DNA from: Serinicoccus kebangsaanensis
GTDB taxonomy: Bacteria; Actinomycetota; Actinomycetes; Actinomycetales; Dermatophilaceae
Length of the DNA stretch: 50,441 bases
Direction of reading: 5' to 3'
Assembly: GCF_008919445.1 (NCBI RefSeq)
Contig: NZ_VSLG01000019.1
Location: 1 to 50,441 of the forward strand
Shown here: positions 25,432 through 32,943 of the stretch, one piece after another
Layout: every line of letters begins with the position of its first letter
Position numbering within the stretch: position 1 is the first letter of the stretch
Program-made: the position numbers and the translations under genes
Notes under the pieces: model-generated
Seen by the model: only the letters and a program-made list of their open reading frames with translations
Told to the model about the DNA's origin: nothing
Databases searched by the model: none

Positions 25432-25989
25432 ATGCATCTTCTCGAGCACGAGGTCTGGGTGATGGACCAGGTCAGCAGCTTCCTCAGCAACGACTTCGCC
25501 ATCCACGCCCTGGACGGCTCCACCATCGGGCGGATCCGCACCGAGGGCGGAGCGCTCGGGCGGATGCTCATGGGCAGCCGCGAGCTGACCGTGCTGGACA
25601 TGGACGGCACCCCGCTGCTGCGGTTGCAGGACACCATGACCCTCGGGCGCGAGCGGATGGTCATCACCGACGGCACCGGTGGGCCGCTGGCGCACCTGGT
25701 CAAGCGGATCACGCTCTTCAAGACCCGGTTCACGGTGGAGTTCGACGGGCAGCCGCTCGACCTGACCGGCAGCATCTGGGGCTTCGACTTCACGATGTCC
25801 GGCCCGCGCGGGCAGATGGCGACGGTCGCCCGCAGCTGGGCGGGTGTCGCCAAAGCGCTGCTCGGTCGCAGCAGGTATGTCGTCCACCTCACGCCCGAGC
25901 TGGTGGCCCGGGAGCGCCTCGTCGTGCTGGGCACGGTCATCGCGCTCGACCTGGTCCGGGCCAAGCAGGACCGCTCCTCCGCCGGCTAG
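25432..25989 (+). CDS. LURP-one-related / scramblase-like family protein
   Basis: A 185-aa beta-rich protein of the LURP1/Tubby C-terminal-like fold. It alternates short beta strands such as HEVWVMDQVSSFLSNDFAIHA, GTPLLRLQDTMTL, RFTVEFDGQPLDLTGSIWGFDF and VVHLTPELVARERLVVLGTVIALDLV. The ATG at 25432 starts MHLLEHEVWVM and is preceded by a short leader; the frame is open to 25396. The fold is related to phospholipid scramblases, but the bacterial function is unknown. Confidence 0.78.
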   Translation: MHLLEHEVWVMDQVSSFLSNDFAIHALDGSTIGRIRTEGGALGRMLMGSRELTVLDMDGTPLLRLQDTMTLGRERMVITDGTGGPLAHLVKRITLFKTRFTVEFDGQPLDLTGSIWGFDFTMSGPRGQMATVARSWAGVAKALLGRSRYVVHLTPELVARERLVVLGTVIALDLVRAKQDRSSAG

Positions 25990-26006
25990 GCCTCGCGCGT
26001 CGCTCC

Positions 26007-26339
26007 TCACCGCGCCGGCTGCGCTCGTGCCCAGGTGGTCCCGAGGCGGACCAGCTCCGCGAGCAGGGCGTCGTCGGAGGCCGCCGACGCCTCGCTGTGG
26101 ACCCACTCGCGCATCGGGCGACCGCGCATCACCATCGGCTCGAGGCCCTCGCGACGGCTCAGCTCCTGCGCCAGCGCCTCGTCGACGTGGATCATCACGC
26201 CCTCGTCACCGGTCGCGGCGACCGCCATGTGCCCGTCGACGAGGAAGGCGAGCCCGCCGAACATCGCCTTCTCGACGACCCCCGTCTCCCCCGCCAGCAG
26301 GTCACGGATCCGCTGGGCCAGACCCTCGTCGTAGGCCAT
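26007..26339 (-). CDS. TfoX/Sxy-family protein (N-terminal domain)
   Basis: A 110-aa protein matching the TfoX N-terminal domain: LAQRIRDLLAG, then VVEKAMFGGLAFLVDGHMAVAATGDEGVMIHVD and a C-terminal MVMRGRPMREWV. Full-length Sxy/TfoX of gamma-proteobacteria regulates competence, but isolated N-terminal-domain proteins in actinobacteria have no known role. It starts 1 nt after the stop of the DinB gene (26341-26343), so it is the second gene of a two-gene unit. Confidence 0.85.
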   Translation of the reverse strand: MAYDEGLAQRIRDLLAGETGVVEKAMFGGLAFLVDGHMAVAATGDEGVMIHVDEALAQELSRREGLEPMVMRGRPMREWVHSEASAASDDALLAELVRLGTTWARAQPAR

Positions 26340-26340
26340 G

Positions 26341-26910
26341 TCAGACCCAGGACGCCGGCGGCGCCCAGTCGTCCGGCGGATCCTCACCGGCGCGGCCGTC
26401 GACCGCCTCCCGCAGCAGGTCGGCGTGACCCGTGTGCCGGGCATACTCCTCCAGGATGTCGAAGAGCATCCGGCGCAGGCTCATGTCGACACCCCACTGC
26501 TTGCCCCACTCGATGATGTGGTCCAGCCCGTGCTGCTCGATGTAGGCGCGCTGTCTGGCCCGGGTCGTGGCGACGGCCTCGACGTAGCGGTCGTACAGCT
26601 GGTCGGGCGTCTCCTCGGCCGCGCTGAGGAAGTCCCAGTCGGGCTGGGCCTCCCAGTCGACGTCGGTCCACGGGCTCCCGGGCGAGGACCCGTCCATCCG
26701 CCACGTGCCGGCCGTCACCTCGACCCCGCTGAGGTGCTTGAGCAGGCCACCGAGCGTGAGGGACGACGCCCCGACCCGGGTGCTCAGGCCGTCGGCGTCC
26801 AGCCCTTCGGCCTTCCACCAGAAGGTCATGCGTTGCCGGTCCAGCGCACCGAGCAGGTGACCGATCTCGTCACCGGCGACCGGCGGCTCCCAGGGGCGTT
26901 CGTCACTCAT
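26341..26910 (-). CDS. DinB-family protein (DUF664-like)
   Basis: A 189-aa DinB/DUF664 four-helix-bundle protein. Metal-site-type histidines occur in LGGLLKHLSGVE (about 62-73) and in ILEEYARHTGHADLLRE near the C-terminus. The segments MTFWWKAEGLDADGLSTRVG and YVEAVATTRARQRAYIEQHGLD are typical. Actinobacterial DUF664 proteins are often annotated as mycothiol transferases; activity is not demonstrated here. The adjacent TfoX gene follows after 1 nt. The strong hairpin upstream (26924-26960) belongs to the fdhA transcript. Confidence 0.87.
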   Translation of the reverse strand: MSDERPWEPPVAGDEIGHLLGALDRQRMTFWWKAEGLDADGLSTRVGASSLTLGGLLKHLSGVEVTAGTWRMDGSSPGSPWTDVDWEAQPDWDFLSAAEETPDQLYDRYVEAVATTRARQRAYIEQHGLDHIIEWGKQWGVDMSLRRMLFDILEEYARHTGHADLLREAVDGRAGEDPPDDWAPPASWV

Positions 26911-26923
26911 GGACGGCACGGTA

Positions 26924-26960
26924 GCGCCCGCGGCGGACAGATGGTGTCCGCCGCGGGCGC
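26924..26960 (-). terminator. Strong GC hairpin downstream of fdhA
   Basis: A perfect 16-bp stem (GCGCCCGCGGCGGACA / TGTCCGCCGCGGGCGC) with a 5-nt loop sits 20 bp past the fdhA stop. It is the strongest simple hairpin in the window. There is no T-run, as is common for actinobacterial terminators. Confidence 0.75.
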
Positions 26961-26980
26961 GGTGGCACCGACGGGGGTGG

Positions 26981-28192
26981 TCAGGCGACCATGCCGTGCG
27001 GGTCGATGACGAACTTCGTCGCCGCTCCCTGGTCGAACTCCTGGTAGCCGCGCGGAGCGTCGTCCAGGCTGATCGTCTGCGCGTTGACCGCCTTCGCGAT
27101 CTGGGCACGGTCGTGCAGGATCATGTTCATCAGCTTGCGGTTGTAGCGCTTCACCGGGCACTGGCCGGTGGTGAAGTGCTGGGACTTGGCCCAGCCGAGC
27201 CCCAGACGGACGCCGAGCGTGCCCTCCTTGGCGGCGTCGTCCACGGCACCGGGGTCTCCGGTGACATAGAGGCCGGGTATGCCGATGCCTCCTGCCGCGC
27301 GGGTGATCGTCATCGCGTCGTTGAGCACGGTGGCGGGCGCCTCGTCCGCGCCCTGGCCGTGGCCCCGCGCCTCGAAGCCGACCGCGTCGACGGCGGCGTC
27401 GACCTCGCGCTCGCCCACGACCGCCTCGATCTTGTCGACCAGGTCGCCCTCGGCGGTGAGGTCGATCCCGACGCAGCCGAAGCTCTCCGCCTGCCCCAGG
27501 CGGTCGGCGTTCATGTCGCCGACCATCACCACGGCGGCACCGAGCAGCTGCGCGGCGTGGGCCGCGGCCAGGCCGACCGGGCCCGCGCCCGCGACATACA
27601 CCGTCGACCCGGTGGTGACGCCGGCCGTGTAGGCGCCGTGGTAGCCGGTCGGGAAGATGTCGGACAGCATGGTCAGGTCCAGGATCTTCTCCAGCGCCTG
27701 GTCCCGGTCGGGGAACTTCAGCAGGTTGAAGTCGGCGTAGGGGATCATGACGTACTCCGCCTGACCACCGACCCAGCCGCCCATGTCGACGTAGCCGTAG
27801 GCGGCGCCGGCCCGCGCCGGGTTGACGTTCAGGCATACCCCGGTGTGTCCCTCGTTGCACATCCGGCACCGGCCGCAGGCGATGTTGAACGGCACCGAGC
27901 AGATGTCGCCCTTGTTCACGAAGAGGACGTCCTCGCCGGTCTCCACCACCTCCCCGGTGATCTCGTGGCCGAGCGACTGCCCGACCGGCGCGGTGGTGCG
28001 GCCCCGGACCATGTGCTGGTCGGAGCCGCAGATGTTGGTGGTCACGAGCTTGAGGATCGCCGCGTGCGGCGCCTTCCGGGCGATGCCGAAGTGGTCCGCC
28101 ACCTCCTGCGGGATCTCCAGGCCGGGGTAGTCGACGGACTCGACCGCCACCTCTCCCGGACCCTTGTAGACAACGACTCTGTTGCTGGCCAT
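26981..28192 (-). CDS. fdhA: Glutathione-independent formaldehyde dehydrogenase
   Basis: A 403-aa zinc-dependent medium-chain dehydrogenase. Catalytic zinc ligands are C55 (NICGSDQH) and H76 (GHE), and the structural zinc set C98, C106, C109, C112, C120 is visible in the DICSVPFNIACGRCRMC region. The NAD loop VYVAGAGPVGLAAA lies near 205. The long insert LDLTMLSDIFPTGYHGAYTAGV and the C-terminal KRYNRKLMNMILHDRAQI are hallmarks of the Pseudomonas putida-type FdhA, which oxidises or dismutes formaldehyde without glutathione. The gene has its own promoter region (171 bp to the divergent sulfotransferase) and its own terminator. Confidence 0.93.
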   Translation of the reverse strand: MASNRVVVYKGPGEVAVESVDYPGLEIPQEVADHFGIARKAPHAAILKLVTTNICGSDQHMVRGRTTAPVGQSLGHEITGEVVETGEDVLFVNKGDICSVPFNIACGRCRMCNEGHTGVCLNVNPARAGAAYGYVDMGGWVGGQAEYVMIPYADFNLLKFPDRDQALEKILDLTMLSDIFPTGYHGAYTAGVTTGSTVYVAGAGPVGLAAAHAAQLLGAAVVMVGDMNADRLGQAESFGCVGIDLTAEGDLVDKIEAVVGEREVDAAVDAVGFEARGHGQGADEAPATVLNDAMTITRAAGGIGIPGLYVTGDPGAVDDAAKEGTLGVRLGLGWAKSQHFTTGQCPVKRYNRKLMNMILHDRAQIAKAVNAQTISLDDAPRGYQEFDQGAATKFVIDPHGMVA

Positions 28193-28363
28193 GACGTCTC
28201 GCGCTCCTTCGTGCGGTCGTGGCCCCGGGGGTCGGCCGGGGCCCTGGGTGGCACCGCAGGCCGCCGGACCTCACCGTCCTCGCGCGGCCTGCGCCGCGCA
28301 CCTGTTCACCCTCTCCCCGCTGGAGGGTCGGCGCAACCGCTGCCGGGTGGTACTTTCACGCGG

Positions 28364-29389
28364 GTGAGACGCCACGAGCTTCCCCCGCACAAGACCGCCA
28401 CCTATGTCCTCCCGGACAAGAAGCTGGTCTACGTCTCGGTGCCGAAGGCGGCCTGCACCAGCCTGAAGTGGCTGGTCGCCGACCTCCAGGGGGAGTCGCG
28501 TGCGAGGTTCTACACGACCCTGAGCGAGGAGACCGGCCGCTCGATGACGGTGCACCGGCGCTCGAGGTGGCAGCACACCCCGATGCTGCACCAGCTCGAC
28601 GAGGACCAGCTCGCCGAGATCACCCCCGACAACGGGTGGTTCGTCTTCGGGGTGGTGCGCCACCCCGCGTCCAGGTTCTGGTCCGGCTGGCAGTCCAAGA
28701 TGCTGCTGCACGAGCCGCGCTTCGTGCGGAGGTATCCCGACGCCCAGTGGCCGCGCATCCCGAGCACGAGCAGCGACGTCGAGGAGGACTTCGCCCGGTT
28801 CAGCGAGGTCCTGGACAGCCCCGAGGAGCAGCCCATCCTCAGGGACCGGCACTTCATGCGGCAGACCGACCTGCTGCGCCTGGGCACCACGCCGTACGAC
28901 CGGATCTACCAGACGTCCGAGATGGGGCAGCTGCTGACCGACCTCGCGGAGCACCTGCGGCCGCTCGGGGTGAGCGAGCTCCCGGAGATGCCGCACAGCA
29001 ACGAGACGCCGCTGCGGCCCACCCGGTCCGTCCTCTCCCCCGCGGTGCTGGAGCGGATCAACCGTTACTACGCCGACGACATGGAGCGCTTCGGCTTCGA
29101 CCCGGACAACCCCTCGGGCATGGACCAGCGCGAGAGCTACCCCGACTCGGAGCTGGTCGAGATCTCCCGCCTGGTCGAGCGCGGCGAGCGGATCGGGGAC
29201 CTCGCGAAGATGGCGACCTCGGCCCGGCGCGAGCGCGCCAAGCTGGCCCAACGGGTCAAGGAGCTCGAGGGCGCCGCCCCGGCGTCGGCGAAGGCGCCCG
29301 TGAGCGTGCCGGCGACGAGGACCCGACGCAGGGTGGCCGGCGCCGCGCGGTCCCTCGCCCGTCGGGCGGTCCGGCGTCTGTCCAGGTAA
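28364..29389 (+). CDS. Sulfotransferase family 2 domain-containing protein
   Basis: A 341-aa PAPS-dependent sulfotransferase of the carbohydrate type. The 5'-phosphosulfate loop is VSVPKAACTSLKWLV (25-38) and the 3'-phosphate site VVRHPASRFWSGW (97-109). The C-terminus (about 285-341) is a coiled-coil-like then strongly basic tail (RRERAKLAQRVKELEG, then RRRVAGAARSLARRAVRRLSR). The start is GTG 28364; there is no ATG before the PAPS loop. The sulfated substrate is unknown, probably a polysaccharide or glycolipid. A M50-type protease gene follows 18 bp later. Confidence 0.87.
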   Translation: MRRHELPPHKTATYVLPDKKLVYVSVPKAACTSLKWLVADLQGESRARFYTTLSEETGRSMTVHRRSRWQHTPMLHQLDEDQLAEITPDNGWFVFGVVRHPASRFWSGWQSKMLLHEPRFVRRYPDAQWPRIPSTSSDVEEDFARFSEVLDSPEEQPILRDRHFMRQTDLLRLGTTPYDRIYQTSEMGQLLTDLAEHLRPLGVSELPEMPHSNETPLRPTRSVLSPAVLERINRYYADDMERFGFDPDNPSGMDQRESYPDSELVEISRLVERGERIGDLAKMATSARRERAKLAQRVKELEGAAPASAKAPVSVPATRTRRRVAGAARSLARRAVRRLSR

Positions 29390-29407
29390 GCCTGGCACGC
29401 TGCCGTC

Positions 29408-30118
29408 GTGCCCCCGCTCGACCTCGTCTGGGACCGGCTCACCACCACCCAGCCCGCGCTGTCCTGGCAGGTCAGCCTGCTCCTCGCCGTCGTCGTGCTC
29501 GTCATCACGTGGAGTCCTGCGGGCTACCGGCTGGTCCGCCACCTCATCACCCTCGTGCACGAGGCGGGGCACGCCGCAGTGGCCGCGCTGGTCGGGCGTC
29601 GCCTGAGCGGGATCCGGCTGCACTCGGACACCTCGGGGGTCACGGTGTCCCGCGGCCGCCCGCGCGGCCCGGGCATGGTGGCCACGGTGCTCGCGGGATA
29701 TCCGGCGCCCGCCCTCGTCGGCCTCGGCGGGGCGCTGCTGCTCGGGCAGGGCTATGCCGCCGCGCTGCTGTGGTCCCTGGTCCTCGTGTGCGCGCTCATG
29801 CTGCTGCTCATCCGCAACCTCTACGGCCTCTGGGTCGTCCTGGTGACCGGCGTCGCCGTGGCGGCCCTGTCGTGGGCCGCCACGCCACCGGTCCTGAGCG
29901 CCACGGCATACCTCGTCGTCTGGGCGCTCCTCCTGGCGGCGCCGCGTGCGGTCGTCGAGCTGCAGCGGCAACGTCGCCGGCGGTGCGAGCGCGGCAGCGA
30001 CGTCGACCAGCTGGCCCGGCTGACGGGGGTGCCGCCCGTGGTGTGGGTCGGGGTGCTGTGGCTGGTGTGCGTCGGCGCGCTCGTCGTCGGCGCGCGTGAG
30101 CTGCTGCCCCTCGGGTGA
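29408..30118 (+). CDS. M50-family (M50B-like) membrane metallopeptidase
   Basis: A 236-aa polytopic membrane protein. HEAGH at 51-55 is the zinc-binding and catalytic motif, and IRNLYGLWVVL (about 136-146) is the position of the second conserved segment in the M50B-like group. About six TM helices are predicted. No PDZ domain or clear NPDG motif is present, so it is not a classical site-2 protease; substrates are unknown. It starts with GTG 18 bp after the sulfotransferase stop and may be co-transcribed. Confidence 0.83.
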   Translation: MPPLDLVWDRLTTTQPALSWQVSLLLAVVVLVITWSPAGYRLVRHLITLVHEAGHAAVAALVGRRLSGIRLHSDTSGVTVSRGRPRGPGMVATVLAGYPAPALVGLGGALLLGQGYAAALLWSLVLVCALMLLLIRNLYGLWVVLVTGVAVAALSWAATPPVLSATAYLVVWALLLAAPRAVVELQRQRRRRCERGSDVDQLARLTGVPPVVWVGVLWLVCVGALVVGARELLPLG

Positions 30119-30148
30119 CCTGACGTCCCGCGGTCCTCGCGCACCGGC

Positions 30149-30544
30149 TCAGGCGACGACGATCTCCACCTCGAAGCCCTGGACGTTCTCCAGGAAGAGG
30201 GCGGTGTGCCCGGGCCCGCCGGCGTGCGGGTAGGCCTCGGCGAACAGCTCGGACCAGCCGTGCTCGCCCGCCTGGGCGCGTATGCCGTCCAGGTCGGACC
30301 GGTGGTCGATGCGGAGGGCGAGGTGGTTGAGGCCGGCGCGCATCCGGTCGTGCGGTGCCGTCACGGCCGGGGACTGCTCGAGCGTGACGTAGGCCCCGCT
30401 CGGGTGCAGCCACACCCGGCCCTGCGGCCAGGCGGGGTCGTGGTCGGCGGCCCAGCCGAGGCGGGGCAGCAGCCAGTCGAAGGAGGGCTCGACCTGCGCG
30501 AGGTCGTGCGTCCAGAGCTCGATGTGGTGGACCGGGTTGCTCAC
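30149..30544 (-). CDS. VOC family protein
   Basis: A 131-aa glyoxalase-like protein with HHIELWTHDLAQVEPSFDWLLPRLGW at the N-terminus (metal-binding His at 7), a central GLNHLALRID strand and LFLENVQGFEVEIV at the C-terminus (Glu ligand). All three usual metal-ligand positions look intact. The substrate is unknown. It is convergent with the M50 gene. Confidence 0.87.
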   Translation of the reverse strand: MSNPVHHIELWTHDLAQVEPSFDWLLPRLGWAADHDPAWPQGRVWLHPSGAYVTLEQSPAVTAPHDRMRAGLNHLALRIDHRSDLDGIRAQAGEHGWSELFAEAYPHAGGPGHTALFLENVQGFEVEIVVA

Positions 30545-30568
30545 CCGCCCGAGGCTAGCCTCGCCGCC

Positions 30569-30757
30569 CTAGTCGGACGGCATGATGATCCAGAGCACGA
30601 TGTAGGCGATCACCTGCGGCCCGGGGAGCAGCACGGACAGCACGAAGAGCAGGCGCACGAGGCTGGCGCTCATGCCGAAGCGGCGGGCGAGGCCGGCGCA
30701 GACTCCGGCGATGACGCGGTCCTGGCGGGGGCGGACGAGGGCTGGTGCAGCAGTCAT
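30569..30757 (-). CDS. PspC domain-containing protein
   Basis: A 62-aa protein that is one PspC domain: RPRQDRVIAGVCAGLARRFG, then ASLVRLLFVLSVLLPGPQVIAYIVLWIIMPSD. The GVCAGLA and LWIIMP motifs are diagnostic. It is a small membrane protein of the phage-shock/envelope-stress type. The frame is open three codons upstream (30766); the ATG giving MTAAPALVRP is preferred. Confidence 0.9.
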   Translation of the reverse strand: MTAAPALVRPRQDRVIAGVCAGLARRFGMSASLVRLLFVLSVLLPGPQVIAYIVLWIIMPSD

Positions 30758-30859
30758 GTCCTCCACGCTAGGCGCGGCGGCGGGGCATCACCATCGGGTC
30801 CGCCACCCGGCCCGGGTGGGGCTACCCCCCGTCCGCCCTCTGCCCCCCTCAGGACCAAC

Positions 30860-30925
30860 GTCGGGATAGCACAACCCTCATCGGGAAGTTCGCCGATGAA
30901 GGTTGTGCTATCCCGTGGTCACTCC
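30860..30925 (-). repeat. 52-bp hairpin repeat, copy 2 (inverted)
   Basis: Bases 30863-30914 are the inverted copy of the hairpin at 22066-22117, with the same 11-bp flank (gtggtcactcc, 30915-30925). Comparison shows only three substitutions, all at the bulge, so the hairpin is kept. It lies upstream of the PspC gene and beside a G-rich tract. Confidence 0.9.
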
Positions 30926-31008
30926 CGGCTGGGGTGGGGGTTCGGGGCGGGGGTGGGGGATGGGGTGGGGCGGGTTCGGGGTGGGGGCGGGGGTGGGCTC
31001 GGGTGGGG
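30926..31008 (+). other. G-rich tract with quadruplex potential
   Basis: Runs of three to five G recur at short spacing (GGGG-TGGGGG-TTCGGGG-CGGGGG-TGGGGG) on the plus strand, next to hairpin copy 2 and just past the stop of the DUF2087 gene. It is low complexity, not coding, and could form G-quadruplexes. Confidence 0.75.
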
Positions 31009-31485
31009 TCAGCCGGGGGTATGCCGCGCCCGGGGCACCCGCGCCAGCCGCGCGACCTCGTCCGACGGCACCTCCTGGGCCTCCTGGGCGTGCCGCTCCG
31101 GCACCTCGTCCACGACCCGGTAGATCCCGTCGGCGCGGCGCACCCAGCGGTAGTCGACCAGCTCGCGCCGTAGGGACGCGACGTCCTCGTGCGCGGTGGC
31201 GAGGATCTCGTTGACCTCGCGCTCGGCATACTCCCGCCCGCGCTCGAAGCGGGTGAGCAGCTCCATCAGCACGGCGGCCCGCGCCCGACGCCGCGTCGGG
31301 ATCGAGCGCAGCCGGTCGCCGTCGAAGAAGGAGCGCACCGCCTTGTCCGCGACGAGGTCGGTCTCGACCACGAGGGCGCGGCGGGGTGGCTCCGTGAGGA
31401 GTGCCGCACGGGCGGCGGTGTAGTTCTCCCCGGTGCGGGCCATCCGCTCACGCACCCGGGCCTTGAGGTCGGCGTCGGTCGTCAT
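31009..31485 (-). CDS. DUF2087 domain-containing protein
   Basis: A 158-aa protein whose core (about 70-125) is the DUF2087 motif: LRSIPTRRRARAAVLMELLTRFERGREYAEREVNEIL, then HEDVASLRRELVDYRWVRRADGIYRV. The domain resembles a winged helix and is often linked to transcription factors or ArsR-like proteins. The N-terminal 50 residues are charged; the C-terminus ends in the G-rich tract region. The ATG at 31485 is the only good start. Confidence 0.87.
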   Translation of the reverse strand: MTTDADLKARVRERMARTGENYTAARAALLTEPPRRALVVETDLVADKAVRSFFDGDRLRSIPTRRRARAAVLMELLTRFERGREYAEREVNEILATAHEDVASLRRELVDYRWVRRADGIYRVVDEVPERHAQEAQEVPSDEVARLARVPRARHTPG

Positions 31486-31704
31486 GCTCACTGCTGTCCG
31501 GTCGGTCACGCCCCAGCCGCGGCCGACCTCGGTGAGGTATGCCGTTGCGCCGGCCCCGGAGGATCTGCTCCCCTTCGCCGTGGGTGACCTGCGGGCTGGG
31601 CGCGGGTCCGGCTCGGTGTCAGGGCGACACCACGTGCACGATATCGCGGTCAGGCCCCTGCCGGCGCCTCTGCGTCCGTCGCCGCGGTGCTCTACTGTCG
31701 AGCG

Positions 31705-32943
31705 GTGACCGAGGCGCCACCCGACGGACGTCGGGCCACCGGCCAGCTCGCGCTGGTCTGCGTCATCAGCGTCCTGGCGCTGACCACGTGGTTCTCCGCG
31801 ACGGCGGCCGCGCCGGCCCTGCGCCGCGAGTGGTCGATCGGCCCGGCGGCCGAGGCCCTGCTCACGGTCGGGGTCCAGCTCGGCTTCGTGCTCGGCGCGC
31901 TCGCGTCGGCCGCGACCAACCTGCCGGACCGCGTCCACCCACCACGACTGATCGGGATCGGGGCCGCGCTGGCGGCCGCGGCGACGACGGCCACCGCCAC
32001 CCTCGCGGACGGACCGGTCACCGCCGTGGTGCTGCGGGTCGTCACCGGGGTCGCGCTCGCCCTGGTCTACCCCGTCGGGATGAAGGTCCTCGTCAGCTGG
32101 TTCGCGGTGCGCCGCGGCCTGGCCGTCAGCCTGATGGTCGGCTCGCTCGCGCTGGGCAGCATCTTCCCCCAGCTCGTCTCGGGTGCCCTGGCGCAGTCCT
32201 GGCGGCCGGCGCTGCTGATCACGGCCGGCCTCGCGGCGGTCGCGTCCCTGCTGCACCCCTGGCTGCGGGTCGGCCCGCTCCTGGATCGCTCGGAGGGCTT
32301 CCGCCCCGGCGTGCTGGTCGAGCTGTGGCGGCAGCCGGCCCCGCGGCTGGCCAACCTCGGCTACCTCGGCCACATGTGGGAGCTGTATGCCGTCTGGGCC
32401 TGGGCACCGGCCTTCCTCGTCGCCTCGCTGGCGGCCCGGGGCCAGGAGGCGCAGAGCGCCACGGTCGGGCTGGTCGTCTTCGTCGCCTTCGGGGTGTGCG
32501 GGCTGCTCGGCTGCGTGGTCGCCGGGTGGGTGGGTGACCGGATCGGGCGCGCCCGGGCCGCGGCGGCGGCGATGGTCGTCAGCGGGCTGTGCTGCCTCGG
32601 CGCCGCGCTCGCCTTCGGCGGACCGCTGTGGCTGCTCGTGCCGTTGCTCATGGTCTGGGGGGCGTCCGTCATCGCCGACTCCGCGATGTTCTCCGCCTGC
32701 CTCGGCACCGTGGTGGACCGGCGCTACGTCGGCACCGCGCTCACCCTGCAGACCGCCCTCGGCTTCCTCCTCACCATGGTCACCATCCAGGGGCTGCCGC
32801 TGGTCGCGGAGGCCACCAGCTGGCGGCTGGCCGTGGGGCTGCTCGCGGTCGGCCCGCTGCTCGGCTCGCTCGCCATGGTGCGGCTGCACCGGCTGCTCCC
32901 TCAGGACGCGGCCCCGGCCCCCGCCCCACGTCGCCCGGTGTAG
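31705..32943 (+). CDS. MFS transporter (nitrate/cyanate-type, MFS_1)
   Basis: A 412-aa, 12-TM major facilitator. TM1 has LVCVISVLALTTWFSATAAAPALRREW, TM4-5 the VYPVGMKVLVSWFAVRRGLAVSLMVGSLALGSIFPQ block, and the loop before TM8 the GWVGDRIGRARAAA signature. It resembles the NimT/CynX/NarK-like group, but the substrate is not predictable. The start is GTG 31705; the frame is open seven codons upstream. The 3' end overlaps the stop of the convergent citrate-synthase-like gene by 43 bp. Confidence 0.85.
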   Translation: MTEAPPDGRRATGQLALVCVISVLALTTWFSATAAAPALRREWSIGPAAEALLTVGVQLGFVLGALASAATNLPDRVHPPRLIGIGAALAAAATTATATLADGPVTAVVLRVVTGVALALVYPVGMKVLVSWFAVRRGLAVSLMVGSLALGSIFPQLVSGALAQSWRPALLITAGLAAVASLLHPWLRVGPLLDRSEGFRPGVLVELWRQPAPRLANLGYLGHMWELYAVWAWAPAFLVASLAARGQEAQSATVGLVVFVAFGVCGLLGCVVAGWVGDRIGRARAAAAAMVVSGLCCLGAALAFGGPLWLLVPLLMVWGASVIADSAMFSACLGTVVDRRYVGTALTLQTALGFLLTMVTIQGLPLVAEATSWRLAVGLLAVGPLLGSLAMVRLHRLLPQDAAPAPAPRRPV

